Shown: positions 26,281 to 35,722, counted from the stretch's first letter. The stretch is DNA of 45,484 bases from Lachnospiraceae bacterium (GCA_017561085.1 JAFZDQ010000128.1:1-45484), one strand, 5' to 3'. Notes: generated by a model from the sequence alone, not told the origin. Program-made: numbers and translations.

Positions 26281-27036
26281 TAATATTCCGAATTTCTTTT
26301 TCCCGCCCGGCAAGTCTTCTCCGGGCATTTGTTTTTGTTCCCCGGACTCATCCCTGCAGATATTTTTTTCTTCCGCTAACGGTAACGTTTCTTCCAAACC
26401 CCGTTCTTTCGTTTCAGAGGCCCGTATTTGCCTCAAATTCTGCTTTTTCGTCCTCATACGTAATAAATCATCTATTTGGCGGTAATGCTCCTCCTGGCGG
26501 CTTATACGCTCTTCCTCGCGGACATCCTGACGTTCTTCCTGAATTCTGAACTGATAATCCAATTCTTTTATCAGACTTTCCTTTATTTCCGTAAGTGCTT
26601 CCCTGTTCGTGCTTTTCACTGCTTCCGTAATCATATGCTGTAACAGTTGCTGCAGACGGGCGCTCTTTGCTTCTCTGCTCTCCTCCGGAACCGGCAAAAA
26701 CTCACCCTTGTTCACCATCACCACATGTCGTTCTTTTCTTTCTGCGGCATATGTTTCCCGACCTGCCTCCGGCTCCTCCTGTCTAACATATCCGCCGGCT
26801 CCCATATCCGTCTTCATCAAAAGCGTCCTAATTGCTTTCATCTGCAGTCCCCTGCTTTTTAATTCCCGTATTTCTATAAATCTTTCGATATCCTCCCCGG
26901 TATAAAACCGGTGTCCCATTTCATTTCGCCTAATGGGAAGGGCAAGCTCTTCCTCCCAATACCTGAGCACATGGGCTTCTACCTGTACCTTTTTGGCTGC
27001 ATCTGAAATTAAATATACCTTTTCTGTCTGATTCAT
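26257..27036 (-). CDS. MerR-type HTH protein with charged C-terminal region
   Basis: 259 aa. Residues about 7-75 form a MerR-like winged helix-turn-helix (YLISDAAKKVQVEAHVLRYWEEEL and YTGEDIERFIEIRELKSRGL). The rest is very rich in Glu/Arg/Gln/Lys, predicted helical or coiled-coil, with no cysteines arranged as a metal site. The layout resembles RacA-like or DUF3967-type proteins that bind chromosomal DNA rather than classical metal-sensing MerR factors. The ATG follows AGGAGG. It is downstream of dnaB, separated by the hairpin-rich element. The specific role is unknown. Confidence 0.75.
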   Translation of the reverse strand: MNQTEKVYLISDAAKKVQVEAHVLRYWEEELALPIRRNEMGHRFYTGEDIERFIEIRELKSRGLQMKAIRTLLMKTDMGAGGYVRQEEPEAGRETYAAERKERHVVMVNKGEFLPVPEESREAKSARLQQLLQHMITEAVKSTNREALTEIKESLIKELDYQFRIQEERQDVREEERISRQEEHYRQIDDLLRMRTKKQNLRQIRASETKERGLEETLPLAEEKNICRDESGEQKQMPGEDLPGGKKKFGILRKKRSIV

Positions 27037-27065
27037 AAAGACTCCTCCTTTTCCTTTTTATGTAA

Positions 27066-27235
27066 TCATATTTCCTGTGAGCAAAAATGCTTGCGCATCC
27101 GCAATCTTCTCGCGCGAGCGGATCGCTTTGCGGTTTCTTCCGCTCCGCGAGCTGCGCATCTTTTCTTTTTTGTTTCATAGGATTTTCCTATGAAACAAAA
27201 AGAGAACGGGCTTATTTTGCCTGTTCTCTTCTTTC
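27066..27235. repeat. Dense multi-hairpin intergenic element after dnaB
   Basis: Three stacked inverted repeats lie in about 170 bp. At 27109-27151 there is a GC-rich stem of about 13 bp with one bulge (CTCGCG-GAGCGGA / TCCGCTC-G-CGCGAG). At 27165-27201 there is a 17-bp perfect inverted repeat around GTTTCATAGGA. The dnaB terminator is at 27193-27228. GATGCGCA-type words occur on both sides of the GC-rich stem. The GC-rich part contrasts with its neighbours and looks like a REP-like or small non-autonomous element. Confidence 0.55.
27193..27228 (-). terminator. Terminator of gdpP-rplI-dnaB
   Basis: On the minus strand GAGAACAGGC pairs with GCCCGTTCTC (one mismatch), then TTTTTG. It lies 13 bp after the dnaB stop. 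Confidence 0.75.
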
Positions 27236-27240
27236 GTAAA

Positions 27241-28593
27241 TTATTGTCTTTTATCTCTTTCCACGTTTGCAAATTTGGTATATTCGGGTAACCATACCAG
27301 GTCAACGGTACCGATCGGACCGTTTCTTTGTTTCGCTATAATAATTTCCGCGATACCCTTTTTCTCTGAGTCTTTGTTATAATAATCATCTCGATAGATG
27401 AACATTACCATATCCGCATCCTGCTCAATCGCGCCCGACTCACGAAGGTCGGACAGCATGGGTCTGTGGTCCGGTCTTTGCTCTACCGCTCGGGAAAGCT
27501 GGGAAAGCGCAATTACCGGAACGCTCAGTTCCCTGGCAAGTGCTTTTAAGGAACGGGAAATATCCGACACTTCCTGCTGTCTGGAATCTCCGCCCTTTCC
27601 GCTACCGCTCATGAGCTGTAAGTAGTCGATGATAATCATTGACAGATTATGCTCTAATTTAAACTTTCTGCACTTAGAACGCAGCTCTGAAATACTGATA
27701 CCCGGTGTATCATCAATAATCAGATTGGACTTTCCGATTACACCGGCACTTTCAATCAGTTTCTCCCATTCCGCGTCGGAAAGATTGCCTGTCCTAAGTT
27801 TCTGCGCATCTACCCTTGATTCCAGGGAAAACATACGGTTTACCATCTGTTCCTTTGACATTTCCAGACTGAAAATAGCAACCGTCTGATTGGAACGGAA
27901 AGCCACATACTGGGCAATATTCAAAACAAATGCCGTCTTACCCATGGAAGGTCTCGCCGCAATCAGAATCAGGTCTGACGGCTGCATACCGGCTGTCCTG
28001 TAATCCAAATCAATAAAGCCCGTAGCAATACCTGTTACGTTGCCTTTATTCTTAGCTGCCATTTCAATCTTGTCCATGGCATTCATAACGACCTGTCTGA
28101 TGGGTACAAACTCGCCGGTGTTTCTGCGCTGTACAAGCTCAAACACTCTTTTTTCCGCATCCTCCAGAATTACTTCCAGATTTTCCTTCCCGGTATAACA
28201 GGTATTGGCAATTTCCTCATTTAAACGGATCATTCTGCGCAGGGTGGATTTCTCCGCAACAATCCCCGCGTAATATTTGATGTTTGCGGAAGTCGGAACC
28301 GCTGTAATTAAGTCCCTGATAAACTCAAGGCTGCTTACCTCAGGCGGTACGTCCTTTTCCTTCAGACGGTCCTGTAAGGTAACCAAATCTACCGGCTTAC
28401 CTTCATCATTCAGCTCCACCATAGTGTCAAACAAAACACCGTACTGTTTGCTGTAAAAATCGTCTCCGCTGATAATTTCAGAGGCTACCGTAATCGCTTC
28501 TCTGTCCATAATCATGGAACCGATAACCGACTGCTCTGCTTCTATGCTGTTTGGTAATACACGCTTTAAAAGCGCTTCCTCTAGTGCTGCCAT
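27241..28593 (-). CDS. dnaB: Replicative DNA helicase
   Basis: Hexameric 5'-3' helicase that unwinds DNA at the replication fork. The 450-aa length is standard. The N-terminal domain (EEALLKRVLPNSIEAEQSVIGSM) is followed by the RecA-like C-terminal domain with Walker A ARPSMGKTA, Walker B region LSMIIIDYLQLM and the DLRESGAIEQDAD signature. The ATG follows AAGGAT. It is downstream of rplI by 53 bp, in the common Firmicute order gdpP-rplI-dnaB. Confidence 0.97.
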   Translation of the reverse strand: MAALEEALLKRVLPNSIEAEQSVIGSMIMDREAITVASEIISGDDFYSKQYGVLFDTMVELNDEGKPVDLVTLQDRLKEKDVPPEVSSLEFIRDLITAVPTSANIKYYAGIVAEKSTLRRMIRLNEEIANTCYTGKENLEVILEDAEKRVFELVQRRNTGEFVPIRQVVMNAMDKIEMAAKNKGNVTGIATGFIDLDYRTAGMQPSDLILIAARPSMGKTAFVLNIAQYVAFRSNQTVAIFSLEMSKEQMVNRMFSLESRVDAQKLRTGNLSDAEWEKLIESAGVIGKSNLIIDDTPGISISELRSKCRKFKLEHNLSMIIIDYLQLMSGSGKGGDSRQQEVSDISRSLKALARELSVPVIALSQLSRAVEQRPDHRPMLSDLRESGAIEQDADMVMFIYRDDYYNKDSEKKGIAEIIIAKQRNGPIGTVDLVWLPEYTKFANVERDKRQ

Positions 28594-28646
28594 AAAACTA
28601 TCCTTCTGTTTCTTAAGGTCTGTAAACCCCTATCACTGATACTTCA

Positions 28647-29096
28647 CTATTTTAACTCTGTAACCTTTACCTTTAAGGTGCCGGTTACCTTGGGATGAAG
28701 CTTAACCGCAACTTCATAAACGCCAAAATTCTTAATGGCTTCCGGAAGCTGGATTTTCTTCTTGTCGATTTCTTTACCGCACTGTTTCTTATATGCTTCG
28801 GCGATTTCTTTCGTAGATACGCTGCCGAAGGTTCTTCCGCCTTCGCCGGCTTTAATGGAAACGATTACTTCATCACTTTCCATTTCTTTGGCAAAAGCCT
28901 GGGCTGCCTCAAGCTGCTCCTTGGCAATCTTTTCCGTATTGGCCTTCTGTAATTTCAGGTCATTCATATTTTTGCCGTTTGCTTCCACACCAAGTTTCTT
29001 GGGAAGCACGAAATTTCTTGCGTATCCGTCATTCACATCAACAACATCGCCCTTTTTTCCAAGGCTTTTTACATCCTGTAATAATATAACTTTCAT
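28647..29096 (-). CDS. rplI: Ribosomal protein L9
   Basis: Large-subunit protein bL9, at the base of the L1 stalk. It is 149 aa with the conserved N-terminal domain (MKVILLQDVKSLGKKGDVV, DGYARNFVLPKKLG), a long connecting helix and a C-terminal domain, all of normal size. GGAGG precedes the ATG. It sits between gdpP (23 bp) and dnaB (53 bp). Confidence 0.97.
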   Translation of the reverse strand: MKVILLQDVKSLGKKGDVVDVNDGYARNFVLPKKLGVEANGKNMNDLKLQKANTEKIAKEQLEAAQAFAKEMESDEVIVSIKAGEGGRTFGSVSTKEIAEAYKKQCGKEIDKKKIQLPEAIKNFGVYEVAVKLHPKVTGTLKVKVTELK

Positions 29097-29119
29097 TTGT
29101 TTTCCTCCGATTCTCCTTT

Positions 29120-31180
29120 TTATACTACCAGATCACCTTCGGCAATCATCTTATCTAACGTTTCTTTCAGTGCACCGATTCCCTCAGGAACAGATACCCC
29201 TTCCAGCTGACAGCCGGCTACATTCAAATGGCCGCCGCCGCCCATTTTTTCCATGATAATCTGCACATTCACCTCGTCGATGGAACGCGCGCTGACAAAT
29301 ATCTGATTCTGATATTCCGTCAAAATAAAGCTGGCCTTCACACCCTTGATGTTCAAAAGTTCATTGGCCGCCTGGGCACCGATTACGGTAGGACTTTCAA
29401 TTCCTTCACTGGTACAGGTGGAAATCGCAAAGGCTCCCTTGTAAATCTCTGCCTGGCTGACTGCATCCGCTTTAGCCTTATATTCGTTGGCATCCTCCCT
29501 AAACAGCTTACGTACACGGGTAACATCCGCACCGTTTCTGCGCAAAAAGGCTGCCGCTTCAAAGGTTCTGACACCGGTTTTGGTCACAAAGTTGCTGGTA
29601 TCAATCATAATACCGGAATACATACAGTCTGCTTCTTCAGCGGTAATCCGGATACTTTCACCAATATACTGCAAAATTTCGGAAACCATTTCACAAGCAG
29701 AGGAAGCATATGCCTCCACATAAGACAGCGTTGCATTTTCAATGGATTCGGTTCCCTGTCTGTGGTGGTCCAGTACCACAATGGATTTACAAACCTTCAA
29801 AAGTTCCGGACACTCCGTAATACTGGGTCTGTTTACATCCACAATAACCAGCACCGTATTGCTGCCTGCAAATTCCAGCGCCCGCTGGTTGTTTATAATC
29901 ATATCATCTTCATAAGCCGCATTGTTCTTAAACAGGTCAATCATAGGCTTCATGGAGGTGCTGATATCATTGACGATAATATGCGCTCTTCTGTCAAGGG
30001 TTTTGGCAATGCGGTAAATACCCACTGCCGCACCAAAGCTGTCCACATCCGCGTAACGGTGTCCCATGATGAGCACCTGTTCCTTGGCGGAAATAATTTC
30101 ACGGAGTGCCTGGGCCTTCACGCGGGCCTTCACCCTTGTGTTCTTCTCTACCTGCTGGCTCTTACCGCCGAAATAAACCACATTCTCAGGGGTCTTTACA
30201 ACCGCCTGGTCACCGCCTCGTCCAAGCGCCAAATCAATAGCCGTACGGGCAAATTCATAGTTCTGTGCATAACTGAGTCCATCAAGACCTACGCCGATAC
30301 TGATGGTCACCGCCATTTCGTTACCGATATTTACGGTTTTCACATCATCTAAGATATCAAACTTATTCTCGCGTAAAACTTCAATGGTTTTCTTACGAAG
30401 GATAATCATGTACTTATCCTTCTCCAGCTTCTTACAAATACCGTCTAATGCAGCTATGTATTTATTGATTTTCCTGTCAATTAAGGCCGTCAGCAAGGAT
30501 CTTCTTACTTCTTCGACACTCTCTAACGCTTCTTCATAATTGTCCAGATAAATCATACCAACCGCAAGACTCTGATCATCCACTTCCTGCAGCGCAATGT
30601 TCAGCGCCGTTTCATCAAACAGATAAAAAGCAATCAGGCTTTCATCATAGCCGGTGCCTTCTGCCAGTTCATTGTCCTGTACCACTTCCTTCATGGAAAT
30701 CTTTTTCATTTTCACATGATAGTTGCAGTTTTCATAAACAATATCCAAATCATTCTCTTCCGATTCCTGAGGCAGCTTTTCCTTGGTAATGGAAGGAAAC
30801 AGGGACGTGATGGACTTTAAATATCCCTTTTCTTTATGTACCACACGTTCAAAACAGGCATTGGTCCAAATGATGCGTCCGTTTTCATCCAGCATGGCAT
30901 AAGGAAGCTCAAGTTCCCTTAAAAGCACCTTCTGAATCTGACCGTACTGGGTCGCAAAGCTCACCAGTTCATTCATAATCACCGGCTTATTGTACAGCAT
31001 CATGGATACTGTCACCGCAAAATAAAACAGGGTAAAGCAGGTCAAAATAAGCCCCGCTGTCACATCCGTAATATAAATCAGCAGATTTACCGCCACAAGA
31101 AGCATACCCAGATAAAAAGCCATCTGTGTATAACTCTTCAGTCTCCCTTTTAATTTCAAGTTCTTTTTCTTAGAAGTCAT
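29120..31180 (-). CDS. gdpP: Cyclic-di-AMP phosphodiesterase GdpP
   Basis: Membrane-bound enzyme that hydrolyses c-di-AMP to pApA, controlling potassium and osmotic balance. 686 aa: two N-terminal membrane helices (about 20-60), a PAS domain (about 75-165), a degenerate GGDEF domain (about 170-310), and DHH/DHHA1 domains (about 365-680). Metal-binding motifs are His374 with Asp378 and Asp380 in GHRYADVDS, and Asp471-His472-His473 in VLDHHRQG; the C-terminal GGGGHLNVAG is intact. GAGGGAA precedes the ATG. It is first in the gdpP-rplI-dnaB operon, a conserved Firmicute arrangement. Confidence 0.95.
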   Translation of the reverse strand: MTSKKKNLKLKGRLKSYTQMAFYLGMLLVAVNLLIYITDVTAGLILTCFTLFYFAVTVSMMLYNKPVIMNELVSFATQYGQIQKVLLRELELPYAMLDENGRIIWTNACFERVVHKEKGYLKSITSLFPSITKEKLPQESEENDLDIVYENCNYHVKMKKISMKEVVQDNELAEGTGYDESLIAFYLFDETALNIALQEVDDQSLAVGMIYLDNYEEALESVEEVRRSLLTALIDRKINKYIAALDGICKKLEKDKYMIILRKKTIEVLRENKFDILDDVKTVNIGNEMAVTISIGVGLDGLSYAQNYEFARTAIDLALGRGGDQAVVKTPENVVYFGGKSQQVEKNTRVKARVKAQALREIISAKEQVLIMGHRYADVDSFGAAVGIYRIAKTLDRRAHIIVNDISTSMKPMIDLFKNNAAYEDDMIINNQRALEFAGSNTVLVIVDVNRPSITECPELLKVCKSIVVLDHHRQGTESIENATLSYVEAYASSACEMVSEILQYIGESIRITAEEADCMYSGIMIDTSNFVTKTGVRTFEAAAFLRRNGADVTRVRKLFREDANEYKAKADAVSQAEIYKGAFAISTCTSEGIESPTVIGAQAANELLNIKGVKASFILTEYQNQIFVSARSIDEVNVQIIMEKMGGGGHLNVAGCQLEGVSVPEGIGALKETLDKMIAEGDLVV

Positions 31181-31231
31181 TTGAAATTCCCTCTGTAATA
31201 TGCATCACAATTTTTTCAATAGGACCTTTTT

Positions 31232-31260
31232 AGTATAACATTATTTATCAAAACTTTCCA
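31232..31260 (-). promoter_or_regulatory. Promoter of gdpP-rplI-dnaB
   Basis: Minus-strand TGGAAA (31255-31260) and TATACT (31232-31237) with a 17-bp spacer, about 50 bp before the gdpP ATG. Confidence 0.6.
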
Positions 31261-31284
31261 CATGATTATTTTATGGGTTTTTGT

Positions 31285-31338
31285 CGAAAAAATGCCCAAA
31301 AGCGGAGATTTCAAAGTCTCCCGTCTTCCGGGCATTAA
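31285..31338 (-). terminator. Terminator after the GGDEF-EAL gene
   Basis: On the minus strand AATGCCC pairs with GGGCATT, enclosing an inner GGAGA/TCTCC stem, followed by TTTTTTC. The outer stem begins right at the stop codon of the gene at 31335. Confidence 0.8.
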
Positions 31339-33587
31339 TTTTCGTATACAATTTTTTCGAACTCGTCCACCGGCATGGGTCTTGCAAAGTAAAATCCCTG
31401 CATGTTTTCACACTGAAGGTCGAGCAGATAATCCGCCTGTTCCTTGGTTTCCACACCTTCTGCAATGACCAGCATTCCCATCTGATGGGCCATGCTGATA
31501 ATACCTCCCAAAATACGTTCCTTTCGCATCTCAATTCCGGAACCGGCCAGGAATTTCAAGTCTGTCTTAAGTACCTGAATCGGTAAATCCTTCAGCATAT
31601 TCAAGGAAGAATAACCGCTTCCGAAATCATCCATTTCTACCAACAGACCACTTTTCCGCAGTGCATCGATTTCCGCAACCAGCTGCTGGGGATTATCCAT
31701 ATATGCAGTTTCCGTTACTTCAACACGGATTAAGTCGGAAGTCAGTCCATACTTTTTGATTAATCCTGTCAGTTTTTCCGCCACCGCACCTTTCAAAAGA
31801 TCCGCCCTGGAAACGTTCACGGAAATAGGAAGCGGCGTCTTTCCTTCGTCAATCCACTTCCGCTGCAGCTTACACACCTGCTCCCAAACATTCTCATCCA
31901 GCTTAATGATGAAGCCGTTTGTTTCAAATACCGGAATGAATTCGCCCGGAGAAATAAGTCCCTTTTCAGGATGCTTCCAACGCACAAGTGCTTCCGCACC
32001 GGTAATCTTCTGCTGCCGGTAATTATATTGAGGCTGAAGGTAAATCACAAACTCACCGTCTTCAAGTGCCTGCGTCATGGAACTGATAATCTCCTGTTCC
32101 TTGAAAAACTTCATCCTGATTTCTTCGTTATAATAGGAGATATAGTTACCGTAATCCCCCTTCACCCTCTTTTGGGCAAGCTGGGCATAATCCACCATAC
32201 GGTCTGCCGGTATCGACATATCCTTAATGACATACACACCATAATGAAGATAAATATCGATGGGTAAAATCTTTCCGCTTCTGCTTCTTTTTTCAGCAAA
32301 CAGAGAAATGATTTCTTCCTTGTGCGGAACAAACAGTACGAACTTATCTCCGCTGATTCTTCCGCAAAGTCCGTTATGCTCCCATGCAAGCTGGCTTAAA
32401 TCATCTGCTAACACGCAAAGAAGTTCATCGCCCTTTTCATAACCGAACATTTCATTAATCAACTTAAATTTGAAAATATCCAGATATACAATACAGTATT
32501 CATCCGGCTCTAACATCCTAAGGCGTTCTTCCACCTTGTGCAGGAATACCTTTTCACAATAGATTCCGGTCAGGTCATCATGCTCTAAACGGTAGCGGAT
32601 TTCATCTACACGTCTTTTTTCCTTCAGGGCCTGTCTATGCTCATAATAAGCCAAAAGCATAATCATACCGATAATCACAATCATGATTACCGCAAGCAAT
32701 ATGTAAGAAAAGCTGGCTTCCTTTATCGCCTGTGTATAAATCTGCTCTTCCGGCAATACCTTCACCAGATACCAGTCTACCACGCCCACCGGCTCATAAG
32801 TTGTATAACGTTTCTCTCCGCAATAACTGTAAGCCGCAAGTCCGCCTACTCCGGCCTTCATGGTCTGCTTCACAAGCTCCGCCGAACTTTTGGTGAAATC
32901 CGAATTCTCCAGAATGACAAAGAAATTTCCTATCTGGGAAAATCCGGGAATATAGCGTTCCATTTCCTGCTCTGCATACTCTGTTCCAACGATAAATTTA
33001 CCGTCCGCACTGCACAAATAAGAATGGGCATTCCCTTCAGGAATACAAGCCGTAAAAATCTCCCGGAATACATCCTTATCATAGGTACCAATCAGGACAC
33101 CGCAAATTTCTCCGTCTTTTCTGACCGGAACACCCATGGCAATTTTCGCAGAGGCATCCATTTCCGGATTTTGGAATAACGCTACAAAATCCTCGCCCTT
33201 CATTCCGCTTTCAAAATACCATCTGTCCGAAACATCCAGCTCTTTCCCGTCACTGCGATAAAGATGACCTTCATCATTTACATAACTAACCGTAACAAAA
33301 TCTGTCTTTTGGGCATACTGTTCCAAAGTATCTAAGACATATACTTCATCCGATAAATCCTCACCCCGGTACGTGGTCGCCAAACCATCTAACAGAGAGA
33401 GTGTTCCGTTTATTTTGTCACATAACACGGAAGCCTGGCTGACACTCTGTTCGCCAAGCGTTTTTTCCATCCGTTCTACCATCCCACTCCAGTTCCGGGT
33501 GGTTGCCAGCAATATTGCAATTCCGATTGCCGCCAGTATCACGATGGGGGCTATGAACTTAAATCTTTTCAAAAACTTAAATTTCAT
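31335..33587 (-). CDS. Membrane sensor with degenerate GGDEF and intact EAL domain
   Basis: 750 aa. Membrane helix near residues 12-28, extracellular dCache-like sensor (about 35-290), second helix (FSYILLAVIMIVIIGMIMLL, about 297-316), then GGDEF (about 335-490) and EAL (about 505-745). The GGDEF signature is replaced by SGDKF (412-416), so cyclase activity is unlikely. The EAL domain keeps Glu532 of EALVRW, NVS, VTETAY, MDDFGSGYSSL, KTDLKF and AEGVET, so c-di-GMP hydrolysis is expected. It would lower c-di-GMP in response to an outside ligand, opposing the cyclase at 23138-25024. It has its own promoter and terminator. Confidence 0.92.
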   Translation of the reverse strand: MKFKFLKRFKFIAPIVILAAIGIAILLATTRNWSGMVERMEKTLGEQSVSQASVLCDKINGTLSLLDGLATTYRGEDLSDEVYVLDTLEQYAQKTDFVTVSYVNDEGHLYRSDGKELDVSDRWYFESGMKGEDFVALFQNPEMDASAKIAMGVPVRKDGEICGVLIGTYDKDVFREIFTACIPEGNAHSYLCSADGKFIVGTEYAEQEMERYIPGFSQIGNFFVILENSDFTKSSAELVKQTMKAGVGGLAAYSYCGEKRYTTYEPVGVVDWYLVKVLPEEQIYTQAIKEASFSYILLAVIMIVIIGMIMLLAYYEHRQALKEKRRVDEIRYRLEHDDLTGIYCEKVFLHKVEERLRMLEPDEYCIVYLDIFKFKLINEMFGYEKGDELLCVLADDLSQLAWEHNGLCGRISGDKFVLFVPHKEEIISLFAEKRSRSGKILPIDIYLHYGVYVIKDMSIPADRMVDYAQLAQKRVKGDYGNYISYYNEEIRMKFFKEQEIISSMTQALEDGEFVIYLQPQYNYRQQKITGAEALVRWKHPEKGLISPGEFIPVFETNGFIIKLDENVWEQVCKLQRKWIDEGKTPLPISVNVSRADLLKGAVAEKLTGLIKKYGLTSDLIRVEVTETAYMDNPQQLVAEIDALRKSGLLVEMDDFGSGYSSLNMLKDLPIQVLKTDLKFLAGSGIEMRKERILGGIISMAHQMGMLVIAEGVETKEQADYLLDLQCENMQGFYFARPMPVDEFEKIVYEN

Positions 33588-33610
33588 GACAGTACCCCAC
33601 TATTACTGAT

Positions 33611-33619
33611 ATTATACCA
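33611..33619 (-). promoter_or_regulatory. Extended -10 promoter of the GGDEF-EAL gene
   Basis: Minus-strand TGGTATAAT, an extended -10 element with a perfect TATAAT (33611-33616). The -35 (TAGATT) is weak. The leader is only about 17-20 nt. Confidence 0.6.
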
Positions 33620-33692
33620 TGTGCTTCCGTAAAAATCTATCTTTTCAACGCAGAACGCCCATACACCATATCTGCCTCTTTTTCACTTCTCA

Positions 33693-35555
33693 TCAGTCAT
33701 CAATTACTATCATGTCTCTTTCATCGGGCAGGGCAACAATGGTGTTACAATCCTTAAAAGAAACATTTTTCGCATGCCGGATATAATACCCGGAAGCCGG
33801 CAAAAGGCCAAAGCAATTGGATTCCGGATACTGAAGACCGAATTCTTCCGGTGTAGCCGGTACTTCTAAAATGCCGCCTTTATACACCACATCCACCTTT
33901 TCAAAACTGATATTTTCGATAGGATAAACCTCCCCATCCTTCGCAAATCCGCCCAGATAGGTGCCATAGCTTCTGCGCAGTCCGTCAGCTTTTATATTTT
34001 TGAAACGGATGTCCTTTACACTTCCGATTCTCCGTTCATAGCCTTCCGGCACCCTTTGCTTATCTCCAATCAGGATAAAGAAAGCACTCTCCACGTTCTG
34101 AATCACAATCTCATCAAATTCCAGATTTTCCACCCGGCCGCCGTCCACACACTGAACTACAATACCGCAAGTTCTGGTATCCTTAATAATACTATTTGTA
34201 AAAGTGCAGTTCGTAAATCCTCCATAACTGTAGGTTCCGAATTTAATTCCGTTTGCCATAGTACTGATGATAAAGCAGTCTCTGGCATAAATTCTGTCAC
34301 AGCCACGCTCTGCTCCGCTCTTCATACAAAACGCATCATCATCTGCTTTTATGTTACAATTTTCTACCAATACATTATGGCAATCGCACAAATCAAACCC
34401 ATCTCTGTTGGGATACCATGTAGAATTTATATTAATGTCATGAATATACATGTCATCACATTCCATCAACGGTACCGTCCACATTCCCGCATCCTTAATA
34501 TAAAGTTCTTCCAGTCTGACACCGGGACAACCGATTAATAATATCGCACAAACCCGTAAGGATTCTGAACCGTACGCGCCCTCAAAATCACCGCTTCCGT
34601 CAATCGTACCTCCGCCTAAAATGGCAATATCTTCTTTGGAATCCGCAAAAATAAGTGCCTTCTGTGGCCCCTGTACATAATTGTTCCAGTTAGGGTGGTT
34701 AATACTTAATTTGGTAGGATATGCTTCTACGTCAAGTACTCCCTTGATAGTAGCCCCCTCATCAATATATAACGTCACATGATCCTTCAGTTCCAGCATA
34801 CCGGATAAATAGATGCCTTCCTTCAGATAAACAATTCCTTTTTCCTCGCTGCACTCATCAATGATTTTTTGAAGTTTTTCGGTTACGATTTCTTTACCGT
34901 CTGCAACTACTCCCAGCTTACTGACATCAAAAATTTTTCTGCCTTTTGCCACATCTTCCACAGAACTGCATACCGGCTGATAAACAGCAAGACGCTTGAT
35001 GTACAGTTTTCCGCCGTAGGTGCCTGCTTCCACGCAGTCTACCTTCGCTGCGTTTTGTAAAAAAGCAGCATGATAAAGCACCCTTTCTCCATCCAAATAC
35101 AGGGAATAGCGGCCCTTTTTCACATCGACGGTTACATACACGCTGTACCAGTCATCACTGTTAAAATGCGACAATTTCTGCTTTTTCTGTCCGTCATAGG
35201 CATAGAAATAAGCGCCCTCCGTGTCCAGTTTGATGACAGGGATTTTGCCCTCTCCCACGTGCCTGATATCTCCCCCTGCATCACTCTGTTTTTCAGCATC
35301 CGCACTGTCCCCAAACAACGTCATTACATTTACACCGGTATTATGAATATCCAAACGGACCCACATAGAGATGATTAATTTTCCGCTAACCGGTTCAAAG
35401 GAAGCTCTGAAATCTTTCCGCGGGAATTTCTCGTCCAAGCAAAGGATCTCCTGTTCTAAAATATCCTCTGCCGAAAGTCCTTCGGGAGAAATAAATAATT
35501 CTTCTCCAATATTTTTTGATAACTGATATAAGTAAGTCGTTTTACTCGGCACCAT
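33693..35555 (-). CDS. Glycoside hydrolase family 28 protein, probably intracellular
   Basis: 620 aa. The N-terminal part (about 25-210) looks like a LamG/concanavalin-type beta-sandwich (SDDWYSVYVTVDVKKGRYSLYLDG). The rest is a right-handed beta-helix of the GH28 polygalacturonase family. Active-site motifs NRDGFD (Asp385) and ADDDAFCMKSG (Asp405-Asp407) are present, with later ANGIKFGTYSYGG. GH28 enzymes hydrolyse pectin-type chains. No signal peptide is seen, so it may act on imported oligosaccharides. The ATG at 35555 has TGAGG five bases upstream; longer frames run back into the terminator of the next gene and are unlikely. The exact substrate is unknown. Confidence 0.85.
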   Translation of the reverse strand: MVPSKTTYLYQLSKNIGEELFISPEGLSAEDILEQEILCLDEKFPRKDFRASFEPVSGKLIISMWVRLDIHNTGVNVMTLFGDSADAEKQSDAGGDIRHVGEGKIPVIKLDTEGAYFYAYDGQKKQKLSHFNSDDWYSVYVTVDVKKGRYSLYLDGERVLYHAAFLQNAAKVDCVEAGTYGGKLYIKRLAVYQPVCSSVEDVAKGRKIFDVSKLGVVADGKEIVTEKLQKIIDECSEEKGIVYLKEGIYLSGMLELKDHVTLYIDEGATIKGVLDVEAYPTKLSINHPNWNNYVQGPQKALIFADSKEDIAILGGGTIDGSGDFEGAYGSESLRVCAILLIGCPGVRLEELYIKDAGMWTVPLMECDDMYIHDININSTWYPNRDGFDLCDCHNVLVENCNIKADDDAFCMKSGAERGCDRIYARDCFIISTMANGIKFGTYSYGGFTNCTFTNSIIKDTRTCGIVVQCVDGGRVENLEFDEIVIQNVESAFFILIGDKQRVPEGYERRIGSVKDIRFKNIKADGLRRSYGTYLGGFAKDGEVYPIENISFEKVDVVYKGGILEVPATPEEFGLQYPESNCFGLLPASGYYIRHAKNVSFKDCNTIVALPDERDMIVIDD

Positions 35556-35628
35556 TTTATCCTCACAATACATATTAATATAATAATATATTTCGTCCTT
35601 TTTCCGGGATTTCATAACCCAACATACA

Positions 35629-35671
35629 TAAAAAGCCTTCAAGTACACAAGGTACTTGAAGGCTTTTTGTT
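35629..35671 (-). terminator. Terminator of the giant surface-protein gene
   Basis: AAAAAGCCTTCAAGTAC and GTACTTGAAGGCTTTTT form a 17-bp perfect stem with a five-base loop. A second weaker hairpin (GCGTTAGGGA/TCCTTAAGCGC) precedes it, nearer the stop codon at 35723. Confidence 0.9.
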
Positions 35672-35722
35672 CACTTGACTGAATGCGCTTAAGGATGAAT
35701 CCCTAACGCAAGGTATCACCTT

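Noticed and set aside
29228-30352. A 374-codon plus-strand frame opposite gdpP
   Set aside because: It is fully antisense to a well-supported gene, has no ribosome site and its product resembles no family.
35556-35648. A GTG start for the GH28 gene
   Set aside because: That codon lies inside the terminator hairpin of the upstream giant gene; ATG 35555 has a ribosome site.
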